A stretch of DNA of 64,000 bases from Paenibacillus chitinolyticus NBRC 15660 (lineage in GTDB: Bacteria; Bacillota; Bacilli; Paenibacillales; NBRC-103111): contig NZ_BBJT01000005.1 in assembly GCF_000739915.1 (NCBI RefSeq), positions 186,001 through 250,000 on the forward strand. The letters are read 5' to 3'. A model generated the notes under the pieces. The model was not told the DNA's origin. It saw only the letters and a list, made by a program, of their open reading frames with translations, and searched no databases. Shown here piece by piece: positions 31,848-41,555 of this stretch (positions within the stretch are counted from its first letter, which is position 1; every line of letters starts with the position of its first letter). A program made the position numbers and the translations under genes.

Positions 31848-32909
31848 TCAAGCAACTTGATTGCGCCCGTTGTGCTTCGCGCGGTACAGCGCTTTATCCG
31901 CTTCCTCGATCAGAAGATCGGGTGAAACCTGCGGAAAAGTAGCCGCTCCGATCGAGATCGTCAGGCGGATCGCCTTTCCGTCTCCGAGCAGGAAAGAATG
32001 ACGCTCTACTCTGGAACGGATCTGTTCCGCATAGTGCAGAGCTTCTTTACGGCCGCAGTCCGGAAGCAGGACGGCAAATTCTTCCCCGCCGGTCCGGCAC
32101 ACTTCATCCATCCTGCGGGATGAATCTCTCAGCAGCACCCCGATCTGCTGGAGAACCGCATCCCCTGCAGGATGACCGTACGTATCGTTGATTTTTTTAA
32201 AATAATCGATATCCAGCGTCAGCAGGGACAGTTCCTCCTGTTTACGATCCGCCGCTTGAACGAGCTCGTTAAAGAGCCTGTCGAAGGTGCGGTGATTGTT
32301 CAGGCCCGTCAAAAAATCGACATGCGACGCTTCTTTCATCAGCAGAAAAAGCTGATGGGCTCTCACGATGTAATCGACCATGTATCCGATAAAAAATCCG
32401 CCTACCGCCAGTGTGCCGAGAATAACCGGCATGATCGGCAGGCTCGTCGTGCCTATGGCGGAAAATATAGCGGCTCCGGTCGTGACCAGGACGACCGCCA
32501 TCATTTTCGTCCAGCGAGACCAGTACCGCTTGTCGGCACTTCTTAACACGAGGCCTCCGGCAAGAGCGATAAAAAGTACATTCGCCGCGCCGATGAAGGC
32601 GGACAAGTTGGGACCGCCGAACAAGGCGATGCGCGCCGCGGCAATGAGAACGGCGGCGATAAAGCCGGAATAAATGCCTCCGAAATGTACGGCCAGCAAG
32701 ACGGCGTACCCCCGGAAATCAACGATGGTCTGGGGGGCGATCGGAATGCTGAAATACATTAAGACGATTCCGAACGCACCTGTTGCCAGACCGGTTTTTA
32801 TCCGTGTCCATGGCTTCGTGAAATCCAACCGTTCATCTTTGTAGAGCTGACTAACGGCGAACAGAAAAGCAAGCAGGAGAGCAAAATTGACGATTAGTTC
32901 CTTTACGAT
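31848..32909 (-). CDS. diguanylate cyclase with 5TMR-LYT membrane sensor, apparent ATC start
   Basis: A c-di-GMP synthase: a membrane sensor with the segment DFRGYAVLLAVHFGGIYSGF typical of 5TMR-LYT domains, then a GGDEF domain from about residue 195 (HVDFLTGLNNHRTFD, LDIDYFKKINDTYGHPAGD, and the active-site loop GGEEF). The conventional start would be a TTG at 32828 (326 aa), but the frame stays open upstream and encodes a further membrane helix (VNFALLLAFLFAVSQLY) that completes the sensor. GGAGG sits nine bases before an ATC codon at 32907-32909, and no ATG, GTG or TTG is near. I therefore give 353 aa from ATC; a mutated ATG or rare ATC initiation are both possible. Confidence 0.8.
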   Translation of the reverse strand: MVKELIVNFALLLAFLFAVSQLYKDERLDFTKPWTRIKTGLATGAFGIVLMYFSIPIAPQTIVDFRGYAVLLAVHFGGIYSGFIAAVLIAAARIALFGGPNLSAFIGAANVLFIALAGGLVLRSADKRYWSRWTKMMAVVLVTTGAAIFSAIGTTSLPIMPVILGTLAVGGFFIGYMVDYIVRAHQLFLLMKEASHVDFLTGLNNHRTFDRLFNELVQAADRKQEELSLLTLDIDYFKKINDTYGHPAGDAVLQQIGVLLRDSSRRMDEVCRTGGEEFAVLLPDCGRKEALHYAEQIRSRVERHSFLLGDGKAIRLTISIGAATFPQVSPDLLIEEADKALYRAKHNGRNQVA

Positions 32910-33006
32910 GTAGAGGCACCTCCATAGAGGTTTGACTCAACTTTATAAGCCAGTGTACCTATTATTTGTTGTTTTTTTAATACTGCGGACCTAGTTCAAA
33001 TTCCTG

Positions 33007-33049
33007 TAAAAAAAGACATGCGTCAGAGAATTATCTCCGGCGCATGTCT
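33007..33049 (-). terminator. terminator of the pdh operon
   Basis: Minus-strand arms AGACATGCGCCGGAGA and TCTCTGACGCATGTCT enclose a short loop and are followed by seven T. It lies about 35 bases beyond the lpdA stop. Confidence 0.85.
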
Positions 33050-33082
33050 AATTGTGTCTATTTTAAGAAGAAATAATAGATT

Positions 33083-34498
33083 TTACTTGCCAAGCATATG
33101 GATCGGGTGGCCAAGCGCGCCTTCGGCAGCTTCAGCTACGATCTCGCCAAGCGTCGGGTGAGCATGGATCGTAAGCGCGATATCTTCGAGCGTAGCTCCC
33201 ATTTCGATCGCCAGACCGATTTCGGCAATCAGGTTCGATGCTTCCGGACCTACGATTTGGGAACCGACAACAAGACCGGTATCCTTGTTCGCAACGATTT
33301 TAACGAAACCTTCGGTTGCGTTCAGGGAAAGAGCACGGCCGTTAGCGGCATAAGGGAACTTGCCTACGGAAACGTTCATGCCTTTCTCTTTGGCTTCGGT
33401 TTCGTTAAGGCCTACCGAAGCGATTTCCGGATCGGAGAACACTACGGCCGGGATGGCCTTGTAATCGACAACGCTAGGCTGTCCGGCAATAGCTTCCGCC
33501 GCCACTTTACCTTCGTAAGAAGCTTTGTGCGCCAGAGCCAGGCCTGGAACGATATCGCCGATAGCGAAGATGTGCGGAATGCTCGTGCGGCCCTGCTCGT
33601 CAACTTCAATCAGACCGCGGTCGGTCAGTTTCACGTTGATCAGGTCGAGGCCAAGCTCGCCGTCCGTGTTCGGACGACGTCCGACGGTTACGAGTACGTA
33701 GTCGGCCGTCACTTTCTTCTCTTCGCCTTTAACCGTAAACGTTACCGTTACGTCGTTCTCGGTTTGCTCGGAGCTTTGAGCAAGAGCTTCCGTGAACACT
33801 TCCACGTTCAGCTTGCTCAGGTTTTTGGCAACCAGGCGGGACATTTCTTTCTCGAAGCCAGGAAGAACCGTATCGGAACCTTCAAGTACCGTTACTTTCG
33901 TTCCGAATTTCGCGAAGGTTTGACCCAGCTCGATACCGATGTATCCGCCGCCGATCACGACCATGCTCTTCGGAATTTCTTTCAATTCCAGAGCTTCCGT
34001 CGAGGAAAGAATACGTCCGCCGAACGGGAACGGCTTCAGCTCGATCGGACGGGAACCGGTCGCAATGATGCAGTGCTTAAAGCGGTAACGCGGAGCTTCC
34101 TGCTCATTGAAAACACGTGCTTCGTTTTCGTTGATGAACATGACTTCGCCCTGGAACATTTGCACTTTGTTGCCTTTGAGCAGACCAGCAACGCCGCTGG
34201 TCAGCTTTTTCACAACGGAAGCTTTCCACTCTTGAGTTTTCGCGTAGTCCAGCTTAACGTTCTCCACGCTTACTCCCATTACTTCGGAATGCTGGGCCGC
34301 TTCGTACTGGTGCGCCGCGGAAATAAGAGCCTTGGAAGGGATACAGCCACGGTTCAGGCAGACGCCGCCCCACTCGGATTTATCCACGATCAGAACGCTT
34401 TTGCCAAGCTGTGCAGCGCGGATGGCAGCCACATAGCCGCCGGGACCCGCACCAATTACCAGAACGTCAATATCTAAAGAAGCATCTCCTACTACCAT
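33083..34498 (-). CDS. lpdA: dihydrolipoyl dehydrogenase, E3 of pyruvate dehydrogenase
   Basis: A 471-aa FAD flavoprotein that reoxidises dihydrolipoyl groups with NAD. The FAD loop [19 protein letters not shown] begins near residue 13, the redox disulfide is [15 protein letters not shown], the NAD loop [12 protein letters not shown], and the C-terminal active-site His is in IHAHPTLGE. It is the last gene of the pdhABC-lpdA operon, with a GGAGG overlapping the pdhC end. B. subtilis calls this gene pdhD. Confidence 0.96.
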   Translation of the reverse strand: MVVGDASLDIDVLVIGAGPGGYVAAIRAAQLGKSVLIVDKSEWGGVCLNRGCIPSKALISAAHQYEAAQHSEVMGVSVENVKLDYAKTQEWKASVVKKLTSGVAGLLKGNKVQMFQGEVMFINENEARVFNEQEAPRYRFKHCIIATGSRPIELKPFPFGGRILSSTEALELKEIPKSMVVIGGGYIGIELGQTFAKFGTKVTVLEGSDTVLPGFEKEMSRLVAKNLSKLNVEVFTEALAQSSEQTENDVTVTFTVKGEEKKVTADYVLVTVGRRPNTDGELGLDLINVKLTDRGLIEVDEQGRTSIPHIFAIGDIVPGLALAHKASYEGKVAAEAIAGQPSVVDYKAIPAVVFSDPEIASVGLNETEAKEKGMNVSVGKFPYAANGRALSLNATEGFVKIVANKDTGLVVGSQIVGPEASNLIAEIGLAIEMGATLEDIALTIHAHPTLGEIVAEAAEGALGHPIHMLGK

Positions 34499-34502
34499 CG
34501 CT

Positions 34503-35843
34503 TTATACCTCCATCACGAGCAGCTCGGGATCGTTAAGCAGCTGCTTGATATAGTTCATGAAATTTTGAGCTGTTGCGCCGTCAACGAGACGGTGGTCGA
34601 AGCTGAGAGACAGAGCCATTACCGGAGCAATGACGATTTCGCCGTTCTTCACGACCGGCTTCTCGGAAATGCGGCCGGTGCCGAGAATGGCAACTTCCGG
34701 ATAATTGATAACCGGAGTAAAGAACATGCCGCCGGCGGAGCCGATGTTGGTAATCGTGACCGTGCCGCCTTTCATTTCATGCGGAGTCAGCTTTCCGTCG
34801 CGGCCGCGTGTAGCCAGATCGCGAATGGAATCCGCAATCATCCAGATATTTTGACGGTCCGCGTGATGAATGACAGGTACGAGAAGTCCGTTGTCCGTAT
34901 CGGTTGCGATACCGACGTTGAAGTATTTCTTGTACACGATTTCCTGCTTTTCTTCGTCGATCATGGCGTTCATGACCGGGAATTGGCGGCAGGCTGCCAC
35001 GAGCGCTTTAACGATGAACGGCAGGTAAGTAAGCTTAACGCCTTTCTTCTCGGCAAGCGGCTTCGCTTTAGTACGGAGCGCAACGAGCTGCGTCACGTCG
35101 ACTTCGTCCAGCAGCGTCACGTGAGGAGCCGTGTGCTTGGATTTCACCATAGCATTGGCGATCACTTTGCGGATGCCTTTGAACGGAATGCGCTCTTCTT
35201 CCAGCTCGCCTTGTGCCGCAGGTGCGGAGGCCGCCTTGGAAGGAGCTGCTTTCTCCTGGGACTGATCGGCTTGCGCCGCGGTTGCGGATGTGCCGCCGCC
35301 GGAAACGAAGCCTTCGATGTCTTCGCGGGTAATACGGCCGTTCTTGCCTGTGCCGGACACTTCCGCGATGTTGATGCCTTTCTCGCGCGCAAATTTGCGA
35401 ACGCTAGGCGTAGCGAGAATGTCTTTAGGAGCAGCCGACGGCTTGCCGCCTTCGGATTTTTTCGCTTCTTCCGGAGCCGGAGCTGTCGGAGCGCCTTGAT
35501 CTTCCTTCTTAGGAAGCTCGGTCGACGGCGCATTGGAAGGAGCCGGAGCAGCCGCTTCCGGTGAAGGAGCCGCGGCGGAGGTTTCCGATTCCGGAATCTC
35601 GCCTTCCGCGTCAATGATCATGACCACTTCGCCGACGTGGCAAACCTGGCCTTCCTTGATCAGCACTTCCTGAATCTGGCCGTTAACCGGGCAAGGAACT
35701 TCCACGACTGCTTTGTCGTTCTGAACTTCCATCAGAATCGTATCGTCATCAACCTTGTCGCCCGCTTTAACATTGACTTTGACAATCTCGCCTTCATGAA
35801 TGCCTTCGCCAAGTTCCGGGAACTTATATTCAAAACGTGCCAA
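34503..35843 (-). CDS. pdhC: pyruvate dehydrogenase E2, dihydrolipoyl acetyltransferase
   Basis: A 446-aa E2 core subunit. One lipoyl domain comes first, with the lipoylated Lys in [13 protein letters not shown]; an Ala/Pro/Lys linker follows; then a peripheral-subunit-binding domain ([19 protein letters not shown]) and the catalytic domain ending in [16 protein letters not shown] with the HxxxDG motif. The start is TTG at 35843 ([14 protein letters not shown]), with GGGAGG nine bases upstream; the ORF three codons longer, also TTG, is poorer. Its lipoyl Lys is the likely acceptor for LipL, encoded 3 kb away. Confidence 0.95.
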   Translation of the reverse strand: MARFEYKFPELGEGIHEGEIVKVNVKAGDKVDDDTILMEVQNDKAVVEVPCPVNGQIQEVLIKEGQVCHVGEVVMIIDAEGEIPESETSAAAPSPEAAAPAPSNAPSTELPKKEDQGAPTAPAPEEAKKSEGGKPSAAPKDILATPSVRKFAREKGINIAEVSGTGKNGRITREDIEGFVSGGGTSATAAQADQSQEKAAPSKAASAPAAQGELEEERIPFKGIRKVIANAMVKSKHTAPHVTLLDEVDVTQLVALRTKAKPLAEKKGVKLTYLPFIVKALVAACRQFPVMNAMIDEEKQEIVYKKYFNVGIATDTDNGLLVPVIHHADRQNIWMIADSIRDLATRGRDGKLTPHEMKGGTVTITNIGSAGGMFFTPVINYPEVAILGTGRISEKPVVKNGEIVIAPVMALSLSFDHRLVDGATAQNFMNYIKQLLNDPELLVMEV

Positions 35844-35894
35844 GAAGAACAACCTCCCATATTAAGTAGTAAAATCGTGGAGCCGCAGGCAGGA

Positions 35895-36875
35895 TTAGAA
35901 ATCCAGCACTTGGTTCAGCCCGTCGATAATGCGGGCAGGTGTCGGAAGCCACTGATCTTCGATTTGAGCAAACGGATAAACCGTATCCGGAGCGGCAACG
36001 CGGAGAACCGGCGCTTCCAGATGCAGAATAGCCTTTTCGTTGATTTGTGCGATGATTTCGGCAGCAGCACCCGACGTTTTCTGTGCTTCCTGCACCACAA
36101 TGGCACGGTTGGTTTTCTTGATGGATTCGACAATAGTGTCGATGTCCAAAGGCATCAGAGTACGGACGTCGATAACTTCCACTTTTACGCCGCGGGTTTT
36201 CTCGATCTCTTCCGCAGCTTTCAGGGAAGTGTGAACCATGGCGCCGTAAGTGATGATCGTAGCATCGGAACCTTCGCGAACGACGTTCGCTTTGCCCAGC
36301 TCTACCGTGTACTCGCCTTCCGGAACTTCTTGACGGAAAGAACGGTACAAGTTCAGGTGTTCCATGAAGAATACCGGATCGTTGTCGCGGATCGCCGCGA
36401 TCATAAGACCTTTCGCATCGTACGGGTTGGAAGGAATTACTACTTTAATACCCGGTGTCTGGATCATCAAACCTTCCAGGGAGTCCGTGTGAAGCTCGGC
36501 TGCCTTAACGCCGCCGCCGAAAGGCGTACGGAATACGATCGGAGCCTGGTAGCTGCCGCCGGAACGGTAGCGCATACGGGCTGCCTGTACAGCCATTTGG
36601 TCCAGCGCTTCATAAATGAAGCCCACGAACTGGATTTCCGCGATCGGACGGAAGCCCTGAGTCGCCATCCCTACCGCCAGACCGCCGATAGCGGATTCGG
36701 CCAGCGGAGTATCGAATACCCGATCCTCGCCGAATTCTTTCTGGAGTCCTTCCGTTGCACGGAACACGCCGCCCACGTGGCCTACGTCTTCACCGAACAA
36801 CACAACGTTCTTATCTCTTGCAAGCTCTACGCGCATAGCGTCTTGAATCGCCTGAATCATCGTCATTTGTGCCAT
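35895..36875 (-). CDS. pdhB: pyruvate dehydrogenase E1, beta subunit
   Basis: A 326-aa E1 beta subunit. [14 protein letters not shown] and [21 protein letters not shown] mark the N-terminus, [18 protein letters not shown] and [19 protein letters not shown] the thiamine-diphosphate region, with the transketolase C-terminal domain after residue 190. GGAGG lies 11 bases before the ATG at 36875; the length matches B. subtilis PdhB. It follows pdhA after 140 bases with only a small GC stem between. Confidence 0.96.
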   Translation of the reverse strand: MAQMTMIQAIQDAMRVELARDKNVVLFGEDVGHVGGVFRATEGLQKEFGEDRVFDTPLAESAIGGLAVGMATQGFRPIAEIQFVGFIYEALDQMAVQAARMRYRSGGSYQAPIVFRTPFGGGVKAAELHTDSLEGLMIQTPGIKVVIPSNPYDAKGLMIAAIRDNDPVFFMEHLNLYRSFRQEVPEGEYTVELGKANVVREGSDATIITYGAMVHTSLKAAEEIEKTRGVKVEVIDVRTLMPLDIDTIVESIKKTNRAIVVQEAQKTSGAAAEIIAQINEKAILHLEAPVLRVAAPDTVYPFAQIEDQWLPTPARIIDGLNQVLDF

Positions 36876-37015
36876 GACATCTACTGCCTCCCATATCGTT
36901 CTTCTATCAGAGAACACGGCCTTAGACCGGAATATTTAGTGTGAAAAAGGCTGGCGGCCATCCAAAGAGGCCGCTGACCGTCTGCTGGTTAAGTCTGGTG
37001 CGTCCGCAGTTTCGC

Positions 37016-38095
<1,080 letters not shown>

Positions 38096-38143
38096 TCATC
38101 TATGATTTTCATGCCATGAAAAAGACTTTCTGTTATACTAATT

Positions 38144-38178
38144 ATTATAAACCTGTTTCGTATGGAATATCAACAGGT
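38144..38178 (-). promoter_or_regulatory. pdh operon promoter with inverted repeat
   Basis: On the minus strand TTGATA (38168-38173), 18 bases, then TATAAT (38144-38149), about 60 bases before pdhA. The inverted repeat ACCTGTT (38151-38157) and AACAGGT (38172-38178) covers the spacer and touches the -35, as a repressor operator would. Confidence 0.6.
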
Positions 38179-38312
38179 AACTTGCTGTAATAACGCCCGT
38201 ATATCGATTTGGGATAGTACAGTTGCTTTATATATATAATACAGATCAACAAAACCTTTACACTATTATAATACAACCTCCCCTTTAAAGGAGTAAAGAA
38301 AGGACGCTCGTT

Positions 38313-39041
38313 ATGACCGATTCCAGACTGTATAAACGAACCATTGTAAAAGAGGAGATCAGCTCCAAACACCTTGATTCGACACGTTCCTTGCGCATTT
38401 TCCTGCCTCCGGGTTACAACGAAGTGTTGTCGTACCCGGTCATTTACTGTCAGGACGGAGAGGAATTTTTTAACTTCGGCCGGATAGCGACCACCATGAC
38501 CGCAGGCATTCTCGACCACGGTTGGGAGCCGGCCATTATCGTCGGCGTCGATGTGAACGTCAAGATCCGGACCTCGGAGTACTCCCCGGACGGCGAAAAT
38601 CATGAAGCCTATATCCGTTTTTTTGCGGAAGAGATGCTCCCCTTCGTTGAATCGAAGTATGCCGTGCGTGCGGATAAAAGCGAACGCATCTTGGCCGGAG
38701 ACTCCCTCGGAGGCACGGTTTCTCTGCATCTTGCCCTAACTTATCCTCACCTCTTTGCGAGAGTTGTATCCCTGTCCGGCGCATTTTTGGAACCGACCCG
38801 CAGCCGTCTGCAGTCCGAGGGGGATCTTTCCTGGCTGGAGCTGTACATGCTGATCGGCCTGGACGAGGAAGAGGTTAAGACCGAGCGCGGCACCTTTGAC
38901 TTCGTGGAGGCGAACCGCCTCTCGAAAGCTCTTCTCGAACAAAAAAATGTCCGGCTCTTCTATGAAGAAAAGCCGGGTAAGCACGTGTGGGGCTTCTGGC
39001 AGAAAGAGCTTCCCGCGATTTTGGAAAAATTTTTCGGCTAA
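38313..39041 (+). CDS. putative esterase, Fes/esterase D family
   Basis: A 242-aa alpha/beta hydrolase of the esterase D/enterochelin-esterase-like group. The nucleophile elbow is GDSLGGTVSLHLA, an acidic residue lies in the region before DFVEANRL, and the catalytic His is probably in KHVWGFWQKELP. There is no signal peptide. AAAGGA lies eight bases before the ATG, and the gene is divergent from pdhA across 230 bases. A strong terminator follows. Substrate unknown; siderophore ester cleavage or general ester hydrolysis are both possible. Confidence 0.82.
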   Translation: MTDSRLYKRTIVKEEISSKHLDSTRSLRIFLPPGYNEVLSYPVIYCQDGEEFFNFGRIATTMTAGILDHGWEPAIIVGVDVNVKIRTSEYSPDGENHEAYIRFFAEEMLPFVESKYAVRADKSERILAGDSLGGTVSLHLALTYPHLFARVVSLSGAFLEPTRSRLQSEGDLSWLELYMLIGLDEEEVKTERGTFDFVEANRLSKALLEQKNVRLFYEEKPGKHVWGFWQKELPAILEKFFG

Positions 39042-39056
39042 CCGTCCGAATGATAA

Positions 39057-39101
39057 AAAAACCTCCATGTCCACGAAATTACGTGGACATGGAGGTTTTT
39101 T
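39057..39101. terminator. bidirectional terminator between esterase and lipL
   Basis: A perfect 15-base-pair stem, ACCTCCATGTCCACG (39061-39075) with CGTGGACATGGAGGT (39082-39096), flanked by A and T runs. Confidence 0.93.
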
Positions 39102-39131
39102 GTTGTGTACGGGTGGCTGGCCGGTGAAGCG

Positions 39132-39956
39132 TTAGTCCGCGGCCTTGAAGCCGTAACGCTCCCGCATCGTGCGCATCATCGCCGCGATGTCTTCGTCCGC
39201 AGCGAATTCCCGGTAATCCGCTGCACGCACCTGCGTCTGACGGGCGAGCCATTCGCCCGTCAAGCGGCAGAACGCGGGCGAAGTGAGCCCGGCGCCCGCG
39301 TACTCGGCGAGGCTCGTCATGCGCCCGGGCTCCACGTCCGGGTAGCTGTCCGGCGCCGCGCCCTGCCCCGCCTCGTCGTAGAACGAGCGCGCCACGGCGG
39401 CCTTCTCCGCCCCGGTGCCCTCGACGACGACGAAAGCCTGCACCGACAGCGCGCGTGCCTGCCTGCGCTGGGCGATGCCGCAGAACTTGCGCCCGCCGAC
39501 GCTCAAATCGAAATCGCCGGGGCAGTAGGAGCCGGCGATTTCCCCTTTGGCGACGCCCGTATTCCAGTCTGCCAGGACACCGCCCAGAAAACGGTACATG
39601 GTTTCGAAATCATCGTGAAAATCTATTTTGCCCACAGGTTTTGGTGTAATCAAAGTTACATTCACTACTCCCGGGTCCAGCGGCACGGCCGCTCCCCCTG
39701 AATTGCGCACAATCACGGTTCTTCCTTCCTTGGCTATTCTGTCCGCCGCTTGGGGGGCATGAGGCAGCCGGCTGTCCCGGAGACCGAGTACCAGACCTTG
39801 AGGGTGCCTCCACAAATGAACGATGGGGTCGGCTCCTTCTCCCACTTTGCGGATGAGCAGCTCTTCGAGGGCAAACGGAAACAACAAATCCGCATCCAGG
39901 TCCCCGGAGCGGTCAATGAGCGTAATCTTTTCAGGTAATAACGGCAATGATTCCAT
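39132..39956 (-). CDS. lipL: octanoyl-[GcvH]:protein N-octanoyltransferase
   Basis: A 274-aa lipoyl-relay amidotransferase. It moves octanoyl (or lipoyl) groups from GcvH to E2 subunits such as PdhC. The family elements HPQGLVLGLRDSRLP, VRNSGGAAVPLDPGVVN and GSYCPGDFDLSVGGRKFCGIAQRR are present; the Cys in GSYCPGDFD corresponds to the active-site Cys of B. subtilis LipL. AAGGAG precedes the ATG. It is separate from the pdh operon but lies within 1 kb of its promoter. Confidence 0.9.
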   Translation of the reverse strand: MESLPLLPEKITLIDRSGDLDADLLFPFALEELLIRKVGEGADPIVHLWRHPQGLVLGLRDSRLPHAPQAADRIAKEGRTVIVRNSGGAAVPLDPGVVNVTLITPKPVGKIDFHDDFETMYRFLGGVLADWNTGVAKGEIAGSYCPGDFDLSVGGRKFCGIAQRRQARALSVQAFVVVEGTGAEKAAVARSFYDEAGQGAAPDSYPDVEPGRMTSLAEYAGAGLTSPAFCRLTGEWLARQTQVRAADYREFAADEDIAAMMRTMRERYGFKAAD

Positions 39957-40110
39957 TCGGCAATTCTCCTTCTGACTATCGGTCCATCCTCTGATGCGGT
40001 TCGGCGTGTCTTTTTAGCCGTTTATTTGTTTATTGTAGGGGAAAACGGGCGTCTGCCGCAAGGACGGGTTCATTTTCTTCCATCAGGATGTGAGAAGTGG
40101 CATTTTCCAA

Positions 40111-40138
40111 GTAGGAAATTTGTATAACTCTATCGAAG
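40111..40138 (+). promoter_or_regulatory. weak candidate sigma-H promoter upstream of the KinB-like kinase
   Basis: AGGAAAT (40113-40119) and ATCGAAG (40132-40138) resemble sigma-H -35 and -10 elements. B. subtilis kinA is sigma-H dependent. Spacing is one or two bases longer than usual. The rest of 39957-40250 shows nothing I can name. Confidence 0.25.
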
Positions 40139-40250
40139 TAATACACAGCTGAACAATTGTGGAAAATAATGCCTAGGCAGACTGTCCTAATCTTATCTGA
40201 ACTGTGGGACGGATTTCCTCCAAAACCCTAAAAGATAGTAGGCGAACCGT

Positions 40251-41555
40251 ATGTCAATCAGTTTTCATGAGGTATTGTTTAACGTCTTGATAGCGTGTTC
40301 ACCTGTCATCGTGTCCCCTTTCTTCGATGAAAGCAATCCGTTAAGCAAAAAATCGTATAAACCTATGATGACGCTCGTTAGCATTCTCGCTGCACTCGCA
40401 CTCGCGACTTATCCCTACAGCTCCGGCAGCGGGATCAAGCAAAGCTTGTTTATGCTCCCCCTCGTCAGCAGCTTTCTGCACGGAGGTCTGCTTCCGGCCT
40501 TATCCGTTTCGGCCAGCCTTTTGCTTTTGCACGGATTCGTTTTCCCGGCCTTACTTCCGACAGATGCGGTTTTTTTGCTGATTTGCGCCTGTTTTGCGGG
40601 GTTTTACATCAAATTTCATAAAATAGGCGGCCGGTTCTCCGCTTTTTTATGTCCCGTCCTTCTGTCCGCCGGCTTGGGTTTTACGTTTATGGCTTTTCAA
40701 GTCTTTTTCCACCGCAAGAACCAGCTGCCTCTTCCGCCCGATTTTTTTTCCTTTCATGCGTTTTCTATTGTATTGCACGGTATTTCGATGGCCATTATCA
40801 TCTATTTGTCTCAATTTATCCGGGAGAGCCGAGTCAACCGTCTGGAATCGCAGCGAGCGGAAAAACTGAACGTCCTCAGTGAATTGGCCGCTTCCGTGGC
40901 GCATGAAATCCGTAATCCGATGACGGTTGCCAGAGGTTTTCTGCAAATTTTATCCCAAACGGAAGTCAACGAAGAAAAGAAAAAAATGTACACCTCGATG
41001 GCGATCGAAGAAATGGACCGCGTCCAGCAAATCATTACAAGCTATCTCGCCTTCGCCAAGCCTCAAGCCGAAATAACCGAACCGGTATCCGTAAGCGGCA
41101 TCCTAGTCAACCTGGTCCAGCGCATTCAAGGATACGCCGGCGGCAGCAAGGTTCAGCTGGAAACGCACGCTCCTCCGTCTCTGTGGATCACGGCAAACGC
41201 GGAAAAATTGATCCAATGCCTCGTGAATCTGTCGCGGAACGGAATCGAAGCGATGCCGGAAGGCGGACGCTTACGAATAGAAGCTTATCCCGAACCGAAA
41301 AGTGTCTGCATCTCCATCGAAGATACCGGAATCGGGATGAACGCAGAAGAAATCGCCCGCCTCGGCTCTCCTTTTTATTCCACGAAGCAAAAAGGGACCG
41401 GACTCAGCGTCATGGTGGCGTTCCGCATCATCGAAACCTTCAGCGGAAAGGTGCAGGTGACGAGCGTGCCCGGCCGGGGAACACGCGTGCTTGTCACACT
41501 TCCCCAAGCGGCGAAACCGCCCCAGCTTGCTTCCGCGCAGGATCAGTTCGGCTGA
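40251..41555 (+). CDS. membrane sensor histidine kinase, KinB-like
   Basis: A 434-aa kinase with five or six N-terminal membrane helices and almost no extracellular domain (like B. subtilis KinB), then a dimerisation helix with phospho-acceptor SVAHEIRNPMTVARGFLQ near residue 220 and an ATPase domain (CLVNLSRNGIEAMPEGG, EDTGIGMNAEEIARLGSPFYSTKQKGTGLSV). No receiver is encoded nearby, so it probably feeds an orphan regulator such as Spo0F. The ribosome site is weak. Its 3' end overlaps the pbpI 3' end by 13 bases. Confidence 0.87.
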   Translation: MSISFHEVLFNVLIACSPVIVSPFFDESNPLSKKSYKPMMTLVSILAALALATYPYSSGSGIKQSLFMLPLVSSFLHGGLLPALSVSASLLLLHGFVFPALLPTDAVFLLICACFAGFYIKFHKIGGRFSAFLCPVLLSAGLGFTFMAFQVFFHRKNQLPLPPDFFSFHAFSIVLHGISMAIIIYLSQFIRESRVNRLESQRAEKLNVLSELAASVAHEIRNPMTVARGFLQILSQTEVNEEKKKMYTSMAIEEMDRVQQIITSYLAFAKPQAEITEPVSVSGILVNLVQRIQGYAGGSKVQLETHAPPSLWITANAEKLIQCLVNLSRNGIEAMPEGGRLRIEAYPEPKSVCISIEDTGIGMNAEEIARLGSPFYSTKQKGTGLSVMVAFRIIETFSGKVQVTSVPGRGTRVLVTLPQAAKPPQLASAQDQFG

